From the NCBI GenBank assembly GCA_002280565.1, contig NCEF01000002.1:124001-188000 (forward strand): a stretch of DNA of 64,000 bases, written 5' to 3'. Below are positions 36,251 through 44,471 of the stretch, one piece after another. The notes under the pieces are model-generated. The model was not told where the DNA came from. It saw only the letters and a list, made by a program, of their open reading frames with translations, and ran no database searches. Source of the stretch: Sphingomonas sp. 32-66-10 (GTDB taxonomy: Bacteria > Pseudomonadota > Alphaproteobacteria > Sphingomonadales > Sphingomonadaceae). Each line of letters begins with the position of its first letter. Positions within the stretch are counted from its first letter, which is position 1. The position numbers and the translations under genes are program-made.

Positions 36251-36323
36251 GTTACCGTAACACATTGAGGGACCGGTGCAACCATCGTTGCGTCTACGTT
36301 ACGATACCGTAGTACTACCGTAG
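36251..36323. promoter_or_regulatory. Repeat cluster in the ihfA upstream region
   Basis: GTTAC-C-GTAAC (36251-36261) is a short dyad. TACCGTAG occurs twice in direct orientation (36305-36312 and 36316-36323), 11 bases apart, roughly one helical turn. The arrangement is suited to cooperative binding by a regulator controlling ihfA-merR. A -35-like TTGCAC lies between (minus strand), without a good -10. Confidence 0.35.
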
Positions 36324-36343
36324 CGGGCGTGATCGCCGACCTC

Positions 36344-37339
36344 TCAAAAACGAACGACCGCCGCGCCCCACGTAAAGCCGCCGCCCATCGCCTCGAGTAC
36401 CAGCAGGTCGCCCGTTTTGATCCGCCCGTCGCGCACCGCCGTGTCGAGCGCCAGCGGTACCGAAGCGGCGGAGGTATTGGCGTGCTGATCGACCGTCACC
36501 ACGACCTTTTCGGGAGCAAGGCCGAGCTTCTTGGCGGTGGCATCAAGGATGCGCGCATTGGCCTGATGCGGTACCACCCAGTCGACGTCTTCGGGGCCAA
36601 GTCCCGCCGCCGCCAGACCTTCGTTCATCACCGCAGCAAGATTGACGACCGCGTGGCGGAACACTTCCTTGCCCTTCATGCGCAGCTTGCCCACCGTCCC
36701 CGTGGTCGACGGGCCGCCATCGACATAGAGCAACTGATTGTGCCGCCCATCGGCATGCAGCTTGGTCGCGAGCACGCCGCGCCCGCCATCGACCGCTGTG
36801 TCTTGCGCCTCCATGACGATGGCGCCGGCTCCATCGCCAAAGAGGACGCAGGTAGTGCGATCTTCCCAGTCGAGAATCCGGCTGAACGTTTCGGCACCGA
36901 TGACCAGAGCGCGGTTGGCGCTCCCGGCGCGGATCATGCTTTCCGCGACCTGCACCGCGTAAAGAAAGCCTGAGCATACGGCCGCCACGTCGAACGCGAC
37001 GCAATCGTCGATGCCCAGTGCCGCCTGAACCCGGGTTGCGCTGGCCGGAAAGGTCTGATCGGGGGTCGCGGTCGCCAGCACGATCAGGTCGATCGCCTGC
37101 GCGTCGATCCCCGCCGCCGCCAGTGCCTCCCGGGCCGCGTCGGTCGCCAGGGTGGACGTGGTTTCGTCATCCCCGGCAATATGGCGAAAGCGGATGCCGG
37201 TGCGCTCGACGATCCATTCGTCGGTGGTGTCGACCTGCTGGGCCAATTCAGCATTGGACATGCGGCGGCGCGGCAGCGCCGATCCCGTTCCGGTGATCAC
37301 TGCACGTCGCAAGGTTGCGACGGCGTTTGATTCGCTCAT
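36344..37339 (-). CDS. fabH: 3-oxoacyl-ACP synthase III (KAS III)
   Basis: Starts fatty-acid elongation by condensing acyl-CoA with malonyl-ACP (331 aa). The catalytic triad is visible: Cys in [13 protein letters not shown] (about 122), His in [17 protein letters not shown] (about 256), and Asn in [15 protein letters not shown] (about 286). The N-terminus [18 protein letters not shown] and the end [13 protein letters not shown] are standard. The start overlaps the plsX stop (ATGA). With BCKDH nearby one might think of branched primers, but the sequence alone does not show specificity. Confidence 0.95.
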   Translation of the reverse strand: MSESNAVATLRRAVITGTGSALPRRRMSNAELAQQVDTTDEWIVERTGIRFRHIAGDDETTSTLATDAAREALAAAGIDAQAIDLIVLATATPDQTFPASATRVQAALGIDDCVAFDVAAVCSGFLYAVQVAESMIRAGSANRALVIGAETFSRILDWEDRTTCVLFGDGAGAIVMEAQDTAVDGGRGVLATKLHADGRHNQLLYVDGGPSTTGTVGKLRMKGKEVFRHAVVNLAAVMNEGLAAAGLGPEDVDWVVPHQANARILDATAKKLGLAPEKVVVTVDQHANTSAASVPLALDTAVRDGRIKTGDLLVLEAMGGGFTWGAAVVRF

Positions 37340-38367
37340 GCTGCTTGGGCCTCGAAATTGCCGAGATCCTCGGCGATGCGGCGGGTCAGATCGTCCCGCA
37401 CCATTTTGGCGGCGACGCCGATCGCGGTTTCGACCCCAATCTCGTTGGCGCTGCCATGGCTCTTCACGACAATGCCGTTGAGGCCGAGGAAGACCGCGCC
37501 ATTATGGTTGTTGGGGTCGAGGTGGTGGCGCAGCAGTTCTGTCGCGGGCTTCGAAATCAGGAAGCCGATCTTGGAGCGGATCGAGCTGGAAAAGGCGCGG
37601 CGGAGCAGATCGGCGACGAAGCGCGCGGTGCCCTCGACCGTCTTGAGCGCGATATTGCCCGAAAAGCCGTCGCACACGATCACATCGACATTGCCGCGCG
37701 ACATCGCATTGCCCTCGACGAACCCGGTGAAGCGCAGCGGCAAATGGGTCGCGGCGCGCAGTTGCTGCGCGGCGTCGCGGATAATGTCGGTGCCCTTTTG
37801 CTCTTCGGTGCCGATGTTGAGCAACGCGACACGCGGCGATTCGAGATCCAGCACGGTGCGCGCATAGGCGGCACCCATCACCGCGAACTGGATCAGATTG
37901 CGGGTATCGACCTCGGTATTCGCGCCCAGATCGAGCATCACCACGTCATTGTCGCCCAGCGTCGGCATCCGCGCCGCGAGCGCCGGGCGATCGATGCCGG
38001 GCATGGTGCGCAGCGACAGCTTCGCCATCGCCATCAGCGCGCCGGTATTGCCGGAGGAAACTGCGGCGGCGGCCTCGCCGCGCTTTACCAGGTCGATCGC
38101 GACGCCCATCGACGTGGTCTTGGCGCGGCGGATCGCCTGGCTCGGCTTGTCGTCGGCGGTGACCACCTCGGGCGCGTGCACGATTTCGGACGCAGCGGTG
38201 AGGTTGGGATGGGCCTTCAGCCCCTCGCGAATCGCGGCTTCGTCGCCGACCAGCAGAAAGCGCATGCCGTCGAACCGGCGTCGCGCGCGTGCGACTCCGG
38301 CGAGCATGACCGCCAGCCCCTCATCGCCGCCCATCGCATCGACGGCGATTCGTGCGCTTGAGGTCAT
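37336..38367 (-). CDS. plsX: Phosphate acyltransferase PlsX
   Basis: Converts acyl-ACP to acyl-phosphate for phospholipid synthesis (343 aa). The family start [12 protein letters not shown] is present at residues 6-17, with [14 protein letters not shown] near 103, [12 protein letters not shown], and [17 protein letters not shown] near 233. It lies between rpmF and fabH, the classical arrangement that links lipid synthesis with ribosome production. Confidence 0.95.
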   Translation of the reverse strand: MTSSARIAVDAMGGDEGLAVMLAGVARARRRFDGMRFLLVGDEAAIREGLKAHPNLTAASEIVHAPEVVTADDKPSQAIRRAKTTSMGVAIDLVKRGEAAAAVSSGNTGALMAMAKLSLRTMPGIDRPALAARMPTLGDNDVVMLDLGANTEVDTRNLIQFAVMGAAYARTVLDLESPRVALLNIGTEEQKGTDIIRDAAQQLRAATHLPLRFTGFVEGNAMSRGNVDVIVCDGFSGNIALKTVEGTARFVADLLRRAFSSSIRSKIGFLISKPATELLRHHLDPNNHNGAVFLGLNGIVVKSHGSANEIGVETAIGVAAKMVRDDLTRRIAEDLGNFEAQAA

Positions 38368-38392
38368 GACCGACAGCCCCCTTTAATCGGGC

Positions 38393-38572
38393 TCAGCCCT
38401 CGACCGAAACGATCTCGCGGCCATTATAGTGGCCGCAGGCGCCGCACAGCACGTGCGGGCGCTTCAGCTCGCCGCAATTCGGGCATTCCTGGAACGCCGC
38501 AACCTTCAGCGCGTCATGCGACCGGCGCATGCCGCGGCGGCTCGGCGAAGTTTTTCTCTTGGGGACGGCCAT
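38393..38572 (-). CDS. rpmF: 50S ribosomal protein L32
   Basis: A 59-residue basic protein starting [20 protein letters not shown]. It retains all four zinc-ligand cysteines (C30, C33, C43, C46 in CPNC and CGAC), so it is the zinc-dependent form. The tail is [16 protein letters not shown] lies upstream of the ATG. It heads the rpmF-plsX-fabH-ihfA-merR series; the 203-base gap to the divergent MAPEG gene presumably holds its promoter, which I could not pin down. Confidence 0.96.
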   Translation of the reverse strand: MAVPKRKTSPSRRGMRRSHDALKVAAFQECPNCGELKRPHVLCGACGHYNGREIVSVEG

Positions 38573-38775
38573 TTCGGCAAACCTTCTTGAACTGTCGTCT
38601 TAATACCTGGATCGCGATACGCCCATGGCGGCAAACGGGCAAGCACCGGGGTCCGGCACTCGCCGGACAGCCCTGGGCCAGTCGCGAAGCGAGCGAGCGC
38701 CTATACCGATTTCCACCCAAGTTGCAAGGCGGACCGCGGCGTGGCAGCGAAGGCGCTCCAAAGGGGGAATCACAT

Positions 38776-39210
38776 ATGGACGCCATCATCCTGCCCGTCA
38801 CCTTGGCCGCTGCTGCCGCCTGCGCGCTGCTCAATTCCTGGCTCACCTACCGCGTCGGTCAGGTACGCCGCGCCGAGAAGATCCTGGTCGGCGACGGAGG
38901 CAGCACCCGGCTGACCGCCCGGATGCGCGCGCAGCTCAATTTCGTCGAACATGCCCCGTTCGTGCTGATCCTGCTCGCGCTGATCGAGCTGGCGGTGGGG
39001 ACAGAGACCTGGTTGTGGGCGGTCGCGGCACTGTTTGTCGCCGGACGCATCCTGCATGCATTCGGCATGGACGGCTGGATGCCGGGGCGCATGATCGGCA
39101 TCGTGGTCACATTGCTGGTGACGGTCGGCCTTGCCGGCTATGCCGCCGCGATTCCCTATTTTGCGTTCGGCGAATCGCAAACGATCGAGCTGGTCGAGGC
39201 TAGTGGTTAA
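38776..39210 (+). CDS. MAPEG family membrane protein
   Basis: A 144-residue protein with four spans and the MAPEG pattern: LLNSWLTYRVGQVRRAEKI, then RMRAQLNFVEHAPFVLILLALIEL, GRILHAFGM, and a last hydrophobic helix. The N-x-x-E in LNFVEHAPF corresponds to the glutathione-binding region of membrane-associated glutathione S-transferases, but bacterial members are mostly uncharacterised. AAGGGGGAAT precedes the ATG. Its last four bases overlap the end of the convergent nudC gene. Confidence 0.87.
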   Translation: MDAIILPVTLAAAAACALLNSWLTYRVGQVRRAEKILVGDGGSTRLTARMRAQLNFVEHAPFVLILLALIELAVGTETWLWAVAALFVAGRILHAFGMDGWMPGRMIGIVVTLLVTVGLAGYAAAIPYFAFGESQTIELVEASG

Positions 39211-40082
39211 AGTTCCTCGACCCACGCGCAGAGCAGGCTGTGGGCAATCGCGTAGCGCGGCGGGGCGACGAATCGGGCGTCCGATTCACCCGCCAGCGCC
39301 GCGCGTGCCTCGTCCCGCGTCACCCACATCGCGTCCTCAATCTCGGCCGTATCGAGCGACAGCGTATCGTCTTCGGCACGAGCGATACAAGCGATCATAA
39401 GCGACGACGCGAACGGCCAAGGCTGGCTGGCGACATAGCGCACATCGGTCACGTGGACGCCCGCTTCCTCCAGCGTCTCGCGCGCCACGGCTTCCTCGAT
39501 CGATTCGCCGACCTCGACAAACCCGGCGAGCGCCGAATAACGCCCGGCGGGCCATGCCGCCTGCCGCCCGAGCAGCGCGCGACCCGCATGTTCCGCGAGC
39601 ATGATCACGACCGGGTCGGTGCGCGGAAAATGCTCCGCGCCGCAGCCCTCGCACCGCCGCGCCCAGCCGCTGCGATACAGTTTCGTCGCACTGCCGCAGG
39701 CCGCGCAAAAGCGATGGCGCTGGTGCCAATCGACCAGACTGCGCGCACAGGCATAGAGGCTCGCCTGATCGGGCGGCATCAGTCCGAGCATCGCGAACAA
39801 GGCGGGCGAACGCGCCGCGCCATGCCGCTCGCGCATGCGCAGCGGCGCGAAATGCGGCTTGCCGTCGATATAGCCCAGGAACAGCGGCTCGGCGTCGTCA
39901 GGAAGGTCGGCCAGACTGACCCAGACCAGCCGCCCGTCGCCATCCAGCTCGGGATCGAGCCCGCTAAGCTTCAGCAGCCGTGCGCGCCAGTCGCCCAGTG
40001 CTGCAGCCAGCGCCTCCGGATCGTTGCGTTCACGGTCGGCGCGGTCGAGTACGCCGCCGGTGAAGCCAACTTCCAGTGCCAT
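39207..40082 (-). CDS. nudC: NAD(+) diphosphatase / decapping Nudix hydrolase
   Basis: Hydrolyses NADH and removes NAD caps from RNA in characterised homologues (291 aa). The zinc ribbon has FCAACGSATKLYRSGWARRCEGCGAEHFP (CxxC twice, about residues 142-165). The Nudix box GFVEVGESIEEAVARETLEEAG follows at about 201-222, with the REXXEE core intact. VASQPWPFASSLMI after the box is the SQPWPFPxS marker of NudC, with A in place of P. The start is coupled to the preceding serine hydrolase gene (TGATG). Confidence 0.93.
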   Translation of the reverse strand: MALEVGFTGGVLDRADRERNDPEALAAALGDWRARLLKLSGLDPELDGDGRLVWVSLADLPDDAEPLFLGYIDGKPHFAPLRMRERHGAARSPALFAMLGLMPPDQASLYACARSLVDWHQRHRFCAACGSATKLYRSGWARRCEGCGAEHFPRTDPVVIMLAEHAGRALLGRQAAWPAGRYSALAGFVEVGESIEEAVARETLEEAGVHVTDVRYVASQPWPFASSLMIACIARAEDDTLSLDTAEIEDAMWVTRDEARAALAGESDARFVAPPRYAIAHSLLCAWVEEL

Positions 40083-41377
40083 CAGCGTCCCGCTTGGGCG
40101 TAGACCGCTTTAACCGCATCCGCGCGCAGCGGCCATTTATCCGACGGGAAATAATTGACCATCACTGTCCCGCGAATCTTCTTTGACGGATCGACCCACG
40201 CGACCGTCCCCGCCGCGCCGCCCCAGCCATAGGTGCCCTTGCCCGCGCCACCGGGGACATCCTCAAGCTGCACCGATCCACCCGCGCCATAGCCCATCTT
40301 CGGCCCGGTCGCGCCGCCGCTTCCGCTCGGCGCACCGCCATAGGTGACGCCAGCAGGCAACAGATCGGACATGGCCAGGCGCACCGTTTCGGGCTTCATC
40401 ACGCGGGCGCCGTCCAACGTTCCGCCATTGGCCAGCATGTGCAGGAAGCGGTCATAGTCCCGCGCCGACATGACCAGCCCCGCCCCGCCATAAGGGAAAG
40501 ACGGCGGCGTCAGCCAGACCGAGCTCTTTGCCGGATCGAACGGAATGCGATTCTCGCCTGCCCACGCATAGTTGGTGGCGAATCGCCCCACTTCCGACTG
40601 GGGCACCGTCCAGTAGGTCGACGTCATTTTGAGTGGCCCGAGCATCCGTGTTTGCAGGAACTGCTCATAGGGCATTCCCGCCGCCGCCTCGATGATCGCG
40701 GGCAGCAGGTCGAGGCTGATCGAATAGCTCCACCTGGTTCCCGGCTCGGCGATCAGCGGCAGCGTCGCGACCCGCTCGGCAAACTCCTTGAGGCTCTTGG
40801 GACGCAGCGGTCGCGCCTGCGCCTCCAGCGCGGCATTAACTGCGCCCGGCGTGATTCCCAGGCGTTCATATTCCTTGAGCAACGGTCCCTTGGTGATGAT
40901 CGAATAGCCAAGTCCAGCGGTGTGCGTCAGCAGATGGCGCACCGTGATCTGCGTCGCCGCCGGCCGGCTGTCGAGGCTGTTGGCCGGGTCGGTCAGCACC
41001 TTCATGTTGCGGAAGCCGGGGAAGAAATCGGCGATCGGCTGATCCAGCTTCAGCTTGCCGTCCTCGACCAGCATCATCGCCGCCATGGCCGTGATTGGCT
41101 TGGTCATCGAATAGACGCGCCACAGCGAATCGGGGCTGGCAGCAGCGGCGTCCGCCTCCACCGCGATGCGACCCGCGCTGACAAAGACCGGCGCCGAATC
41201 GCCGATACCATAGGCGATGACGACGCCTTGAGTTCGGTTCTGCGCGACATAATCCTGCGCCAGCGTCTCGACGGGAGCCGCGACGCGCGTTGCCGTCGCC
41301 GCCTGTCCGAATGCCGCCGATTGCGTGGTCGCCAGCGCCAGCGCCGCCACGCCACCGATCATCCAGGTCCGCTTCAT
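40082..41377 (-). CDS. Serine hydrolase, beta-lactamase class C / esterase family
   Basis: A secreted protein (431 aa) with signal peptide MKRTWMIGGVAALALATTQS ending near AFG-Q. The SxxK nucleophile is in YSMTKPITAMAAM (about residue 91), and the second motif YSI in WSYSISLDLLPAIIEAAAG (near 220) takes the place of YxN. LLTHTAGLGYS is characteristic of family VIII esterases and EstB-like proteins. It is more likely an esterase or peptidase than a true antibiotic-destroying AmpC. It is the middle gene of mutY-hydrolase-nudC, all overlapping. Confidence 0.88.
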   Translation of the reverse strand: MKRTWMIGGVAALALATTQSAAFGQAATATRVAAPVETLAQDYVAQNRTQGVVIAYGIGDSAPVFVSAGRIAVEADAAAASPDSLWRVYSMTKPITAMAAMMLVEDGKLKLDQPIADFFPGFRNMKVLTDPANSLDSRPAATQITVRHLLTHTAGLGYSIITKGPLLKEYERLGITPGAVNAALEAQARPLRPKSLKEFAERVATLPLIAEPGTRWSYSISLDLLPAIIEAAAGMPYEQFLQTRMLGPLKMTSTYWTVPQSEVGRFATNYAWAGENRIPFDPAKSSVWLTPPSFPYGGAGLVMSARDYDRFLHMLANGGTLDGARVMKPETVRLAMSDLLPAGVTYGGAPSGSGGATGPKMGYGAGGSVQLEDVPGGAGKGTYGWGGAAGTVAWVDPSKKIRGTVMVNYFPSDKWPLRADAVKAVYAQAGR

Positions 41378-42423
41378 GCTTCGCTCTCCATCGCCTCGAC
41401 CGCCTTGGCGAACAGCCGCGGAAGTCCTGCCTCATCCAGTCGCGCGATCGGCCACCATTCGCCCTCGACCGCGCCTATGTGACGCGCCAGTGTTGCAGTC
41501 GCAAGCACGGCGTTCAGTTCGAAATGCGTGAACACATGGCGGATCGCCGCATTGCGCAGCGTCCAGTCGGCCGCGACCGGCGCATCGGCCAGCCCCGGCG
41601 GGCTATCGGCCCAACGCCCGGAGGGCAGCGCGCGCATGCCCCCCAGCAGCCCCTTCTCCGGACGGCGGACCAACAGCACCGCGCCGTCACGCTCCAGCCA
41701 GAAGAAGGTGCCGTAGCGCACGGGCCGCGCCGCCTTCTTCGCCTTGACCGGAAACGCCTCGGGCGTCCCCGCCCGCCGTGCGGCACAGGCTTCGGCAAGC
41801 GGGCAGAGCAGGCATTTGGGACTGCGCGGGGTACAGAGCGTCGCGCCCAGATCCATCATCGCCTGCGCAAAATCACCCGCGCGCGCGTCGGGCGTAATCG
41901 AATCGGTCAGCCCCCGGACCTGCGCCTTCGCGCCTGGCAACGGGTCGGCCACGGCAAACAGCCGCGTCACCACCCGCTCGACATTGCCATCGACCACCAC
42001 CGCGCGCTGCCCGAACGCAATCGCCGCCACCGCCGCCGCCGTATAGGCGCCAAAGCCGGGCAGCGTGCGCAGTTCGGCTTCGCTCTCCGGCAGCCGCCCG
42101 CCATGTTCCCCCGCCACCGCCCGCGCTGCCGCCAACAGGTTGCGCGCGCGGGCATAATAGCCAAGCCCCGCCCAGGCGCTCATCACATCCGCATCATCCG
42201 CCGCCGCAAGGCTCGCAAAATCTGGCCAGCGCGTCGTGAATTTCTCGAAATAGGGGATCACCGCCGCAACCTGAGTCTGCTGCAGCATCACTTCCGACAG
42301 CCACACGCGATAGGGATCGGGCGGCGGCGTTCCGGGCGGCGCGCGCCACGGCAACACCCGGGCATTGGCATCATACCAGGCGAGCAGCAGATGGGCGATC
42401 TCGCGAGAAACATTGTCGGGCAC
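41374..42423 (-). CDS. mutY: A/G-specific adenine glycosylase
   Basis: Removes adenine opposite 8-oxoguanine (349 aa). Features are LPWRAPPGTPPPDPYRVW, the catalytic Glu region SEVMLQQTQVAAVIPYFEKF, the helix-hairpin-helix LPGFGAYTAAAVAAIAFG, VVDGNVERVVTRL with the catalytic Asp, the iron-sulfur cluster in CLLCPLAEAC, and a C-terminal Nudix-like domain for 8-oxoG recognition. The start is GTG 42423 (VPDNVSREI); upstream open sequence has no similarity. It starts 27 bases from the divergent DUF721 gene. Confidence 0.94.
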   Translation of the reverse strand: MPDNVSREIAHLLLAWYDANARVLPWRAPPGTPPPDPYRVWLSEVMLQQTQVAAVIPYFEKFTTRWPDFASLAAADDADVMSAWAGLGYYARARNLLAAARAVAGEHGGRLPESEAELRTLPGFGAYTAAAVAAIAFGQRAVVVDGNVERVVTRLFAVADPLPGAKAQVRGLTDSITPDARAGDFAQAMMDLGATLCTPRSPKCLLCPLAEACAARRAGTPEAFPVKAKKAARPVRYGTFFWLERDGAVLLVRRPEKGLLGGMRALPSGRWADSPPGLADAPVAADWTLRNAAIRHVFTHFELNAVLATATLARHIGAVEGEWWPIARLDEAGLPRLFAKAVEAMESEA

Positions 42424-42450
42424 GCCCCGGCTATGGCATGGACCGGGCGA

Positions 42451-42963
42451 ATGAGTAAGCCGCGCGCCACCACCGACGAACCTCGCCGCAGCAACCGGGT
42501 CCGCGCCGTCGCGGATCTGGTGCCGGACGTCGGCCGCGTCGCGTTCCGCAAGTTCGGCTTCGTCCAGAGCGCGGTGCTCAGCCGCTGGAGCGAGATCGTC
42601 GGCGAGCGCTATGCTGGCGTGTCCTCGCCCGAATCGATCCGCTTCCCGCGCGGCGAGCGGTCGAATGGGGTGCTCAGCCTGGTCGTGCAGGGCGCGCATG
42701 CCCCGATGATGCAGCATATTGCGCCGGAGATCGTCGAGCGGGTCAACCGCTTCTTCGGCTATCCCGCAGTCGCCCGCGTCGCGATCCGCCAGGGTGAGGT
42801 TGCGCGCAAGCCGAAACCCGCCGCACCGGTGCCTGCCGCGCCGCTTCCCGCCGAGTTGGGCGACAGCCTCCGCGCGATCGTCGACCCCGAATTGCGGGCG
42901 GTGCTTGAAGGGCTCGGCGCCGGACTTGCCGCCCCCGTGCCCAAACTTGGAAAGATCGACTGA
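42451..42963 (+). CDS. DUF721 / DciA-like protein
   Basis: A 170-residue protein with the DUF721 core: LVPDVGRVAFRKFGFVQSAVLSRWSEIVGERYAG and LSLVVQGAHAPMMQHIAPEIVERVNRFFG. The best-known member, DciA, loads the replicative helicase in bacteria lacking DnaC, so a replication role is plausible. The C-terminus has a Pro/Ala linker and a short helix. The frame stays open far upstream on the mutY antisense, but the ATG at 42451 gives the family start. Its stop overlaps the next ATG (TGATG). Confidence 0.85.
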   Translation: MSKPRATTDEPRRSNRVRAVADLVPDVGRVAFRKFGFVQSAVLSRWSEIVGERYAGVSSPESIRFPRGERSNGVLSLVVQGAHAPMMQHIAPEIVERVNRFFGYPAVARVAIRQGEVARKPKPAAPVPAAPLPAELGDSLRAIVDPELRAVLEGLGAGLAAPVPKLGKID

Positions 42964-43679
42964 TGCGTCCGTTTGCGCTGATCGCGCCGCTGACCGCGCT
43001 GGCCCTGATTGCAGGTGGGGCGATTGCAGGCGGCGTGACCGCGCAACAGCCGAAGAAGGCCACCGCCCCACGCGACTGGGCAGCGTACGTCGTTCAGGCT
43101 CCGTCGGGTGCCTTTATCATCGGCAATCCCGGCGCGCCGGTGCGGCTGGTCGAATATTTGAGCTACACCTGCGGCAGTTGCGCACAGTTCATGGCCGAGG
43201 CGAAGGTGCCGTTGAAGGACGGCTATGTGCGACGCGGTGCGGTGCGGATCGAAGTGCGCCATGCCGTGCGCGATCCGATCGACATGGCGGCCGCACTGCT
43301 CGCCCGCTGTGCGGGGCCGGGTGGCTTTGTCAGCGCGACCGATGCGATCTTTGCCGAGCAGCGCGACTGGGCGCGTCGCGGTGCGGCCTGGTGGAGCGCC
43401 AACGCGGCGGCGCTGCAGTCGGAAACCCGGCTGATGCAGCTCAAGGCCGCAGCGGAAGGGTCGGGCCTTAGTACGCTGATGCGGGGTCGCGGCATGAGCG
43501 ATGCGACGATCGACCGCTGCTTTGCCACCCCGACCGATCTCAACCGCCTGACCGCGATGGCCGATGCGTCGTGGAAGGTGATCAAGGGTACGCCGACTTT
43601 CGTGATCAATGGCAAAACCGGTGGCGGTGGCCATTGGGAAACGCTCGAACCCCAACTGCGCGCCGCCGGTGCGCGCTGA
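42963..43679 (+). CDS. DsbA-like thioredoxin-fold protein (CGSC)
   Basis: A periplasmic 238-residue protein with an N-terminal signal or anchor (LIAPLTALALIAGGAIAGG). The thioredoxin fold includes GNPGAPVRLVEYLSYTCGSCAQF, with a CGSC active site at about residues 68-71, and the cis-proline loop KGTPTFVINGK. It belongs to the DsbA/thioredoxin_4 group. It is directly followed by a second such gene. The tight DUF721-DsbA-DsbA-smc order suggests a stable operon in this lineage; the functional link is not evident. Confidence 0.87.
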   Translation: MRPFALIAPLTALALIAGGAIAGGVTAQQPKKATAPRDWAAYVVQAPSGAFIIGNPGAPVRLVEYLSYTCGSCAQFMAEAKVPLKDGYVRRGAVRIEVRHAVRDPIDMAAALLARCAGPGGFVSATDAIFAEQRDWARRGAAWWSANAAALQSETRLMQLKAAAEGSGLSTLMRGRGMSDATIDRCFATPTDLNRLTAMADASWKVIKGTPTFVINGKTGGGGHWETLEPQLRAAGAR

Positions 43680-43706
43680 CCATCCCCCCAAGCGTGGAGA
43701 CGTAAC

Positions 43707-44444
43707 TTGAAGCGAATTGCAATCGGCCTGGTATCGGCGCTGGCTCTGGCCAGCTGCGGTGGCGACAATGCCGGCAATAACACCACCGCCGCGCCGGCGG
43801 CCCCGGTCGCGGGCGCATCTGCGCCGGCGGGCAGCCAATGGGTCGAGACGGTGGTCAAGACACCCGATGGCGGCTTCCGCATGGGCAACCCCGATGCGCC
43901 GATCAAGCTGATCGAATATGGTTCGCGCACCTGCGGCCATTGCGCGAATTTCGCCGTCACCGGGATGGAGCCGCTCAAGGCCTATATCGCGACCGGCAAG
44001 GTCAGCTTCGAGTTCCGCGACTTCCTGTTGAACCAGATCGATGTCGGTGCCGCACTGGCCGGCCAGTGCGCCGGTCCAGGGCCGTTCTTTGCGATCCTCG
44101 ACCAGATGTTTGCCGAACAACAGACGCTGATGAGCAATGGCCCCAAGCAGGGCGATCCCTTCATCCAGCAGGTCGAGGCAATGGCCCCGCAACAGCGCAT
44201 CGCCGCAGTGGCGGAGAAGTTCGGCTACCTCGCCTTTGTCCAGCAGCGCGGCGTCCCGGAATCACAGGCACGCGCATGCCTCGCCGATTCGGCAGCCACC
44301 GACGCGCTGGTGAAGGCGGCTGAGGCTGGGCAGAAGCAGTATAATATCTCGGGCACCCCGACCTTCATCCTCAATGGCAAGGTGCTGGAGAACACCGGCA
44401 CCTGGCCGCAGGTCGAAGCCGCACTGAAAGCCGCGGGCGCCTGA
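43707..44444 (+). CDS. DsbA-like thioredoxin-fold lipoprotein (CGHC)
   Basis: A 245-residue paralogue of the preceding gene with a lipoprotein signal (lipobox ALASC, Cys15), an Ala/Pro-rich linker, then GNPDAPIKLIEYGSRTCGHCANFAVTG with a CGHC active site near 77-80, and the cis-Pro loop SGTPTFILNGKVLENTG. The redox motif CGHC differs from CGSC, implying a different redox potential. GCGTGGAGACGT lies upstream of the ATG. The pair may form an oxidase/isomerase set, which is inference. Confidence 0.88.
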   Translation: MKRIAIGLVSALALASCGGDNAGNNTTAAPAAPVAGASAPAGSQWVETVVKTPDGGFRMGNPDAPIKLIEYGSRTCGHCANFAVTGMEPLKAYIATGKVSFEFRDFLLNQIDVGAALAGQCAGPGPFFAILDQMFAEQQTLMSNGPKQGDPFIQQVEAMAPQQRIAAVAEKFGYLAFVQQRGVPESQARACLADSAATDALVKAAEAGQKQYNISGTPTFILNGKVLENTGTWPQVEAALKAAGA

Positions 44445-44471
44445 ACCCCATGACCGGGCGGGGCCGCTGAC

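Noticed and set aside
40082..41377. Antibiotic-resistance beta-lactamase
   Set aside because: It has SxxK, but YSI in place of YxN and esterase-type motifs, and sits in a housekeeping operon with mutY and nudC. Resistance is not supported by the sequence alone.
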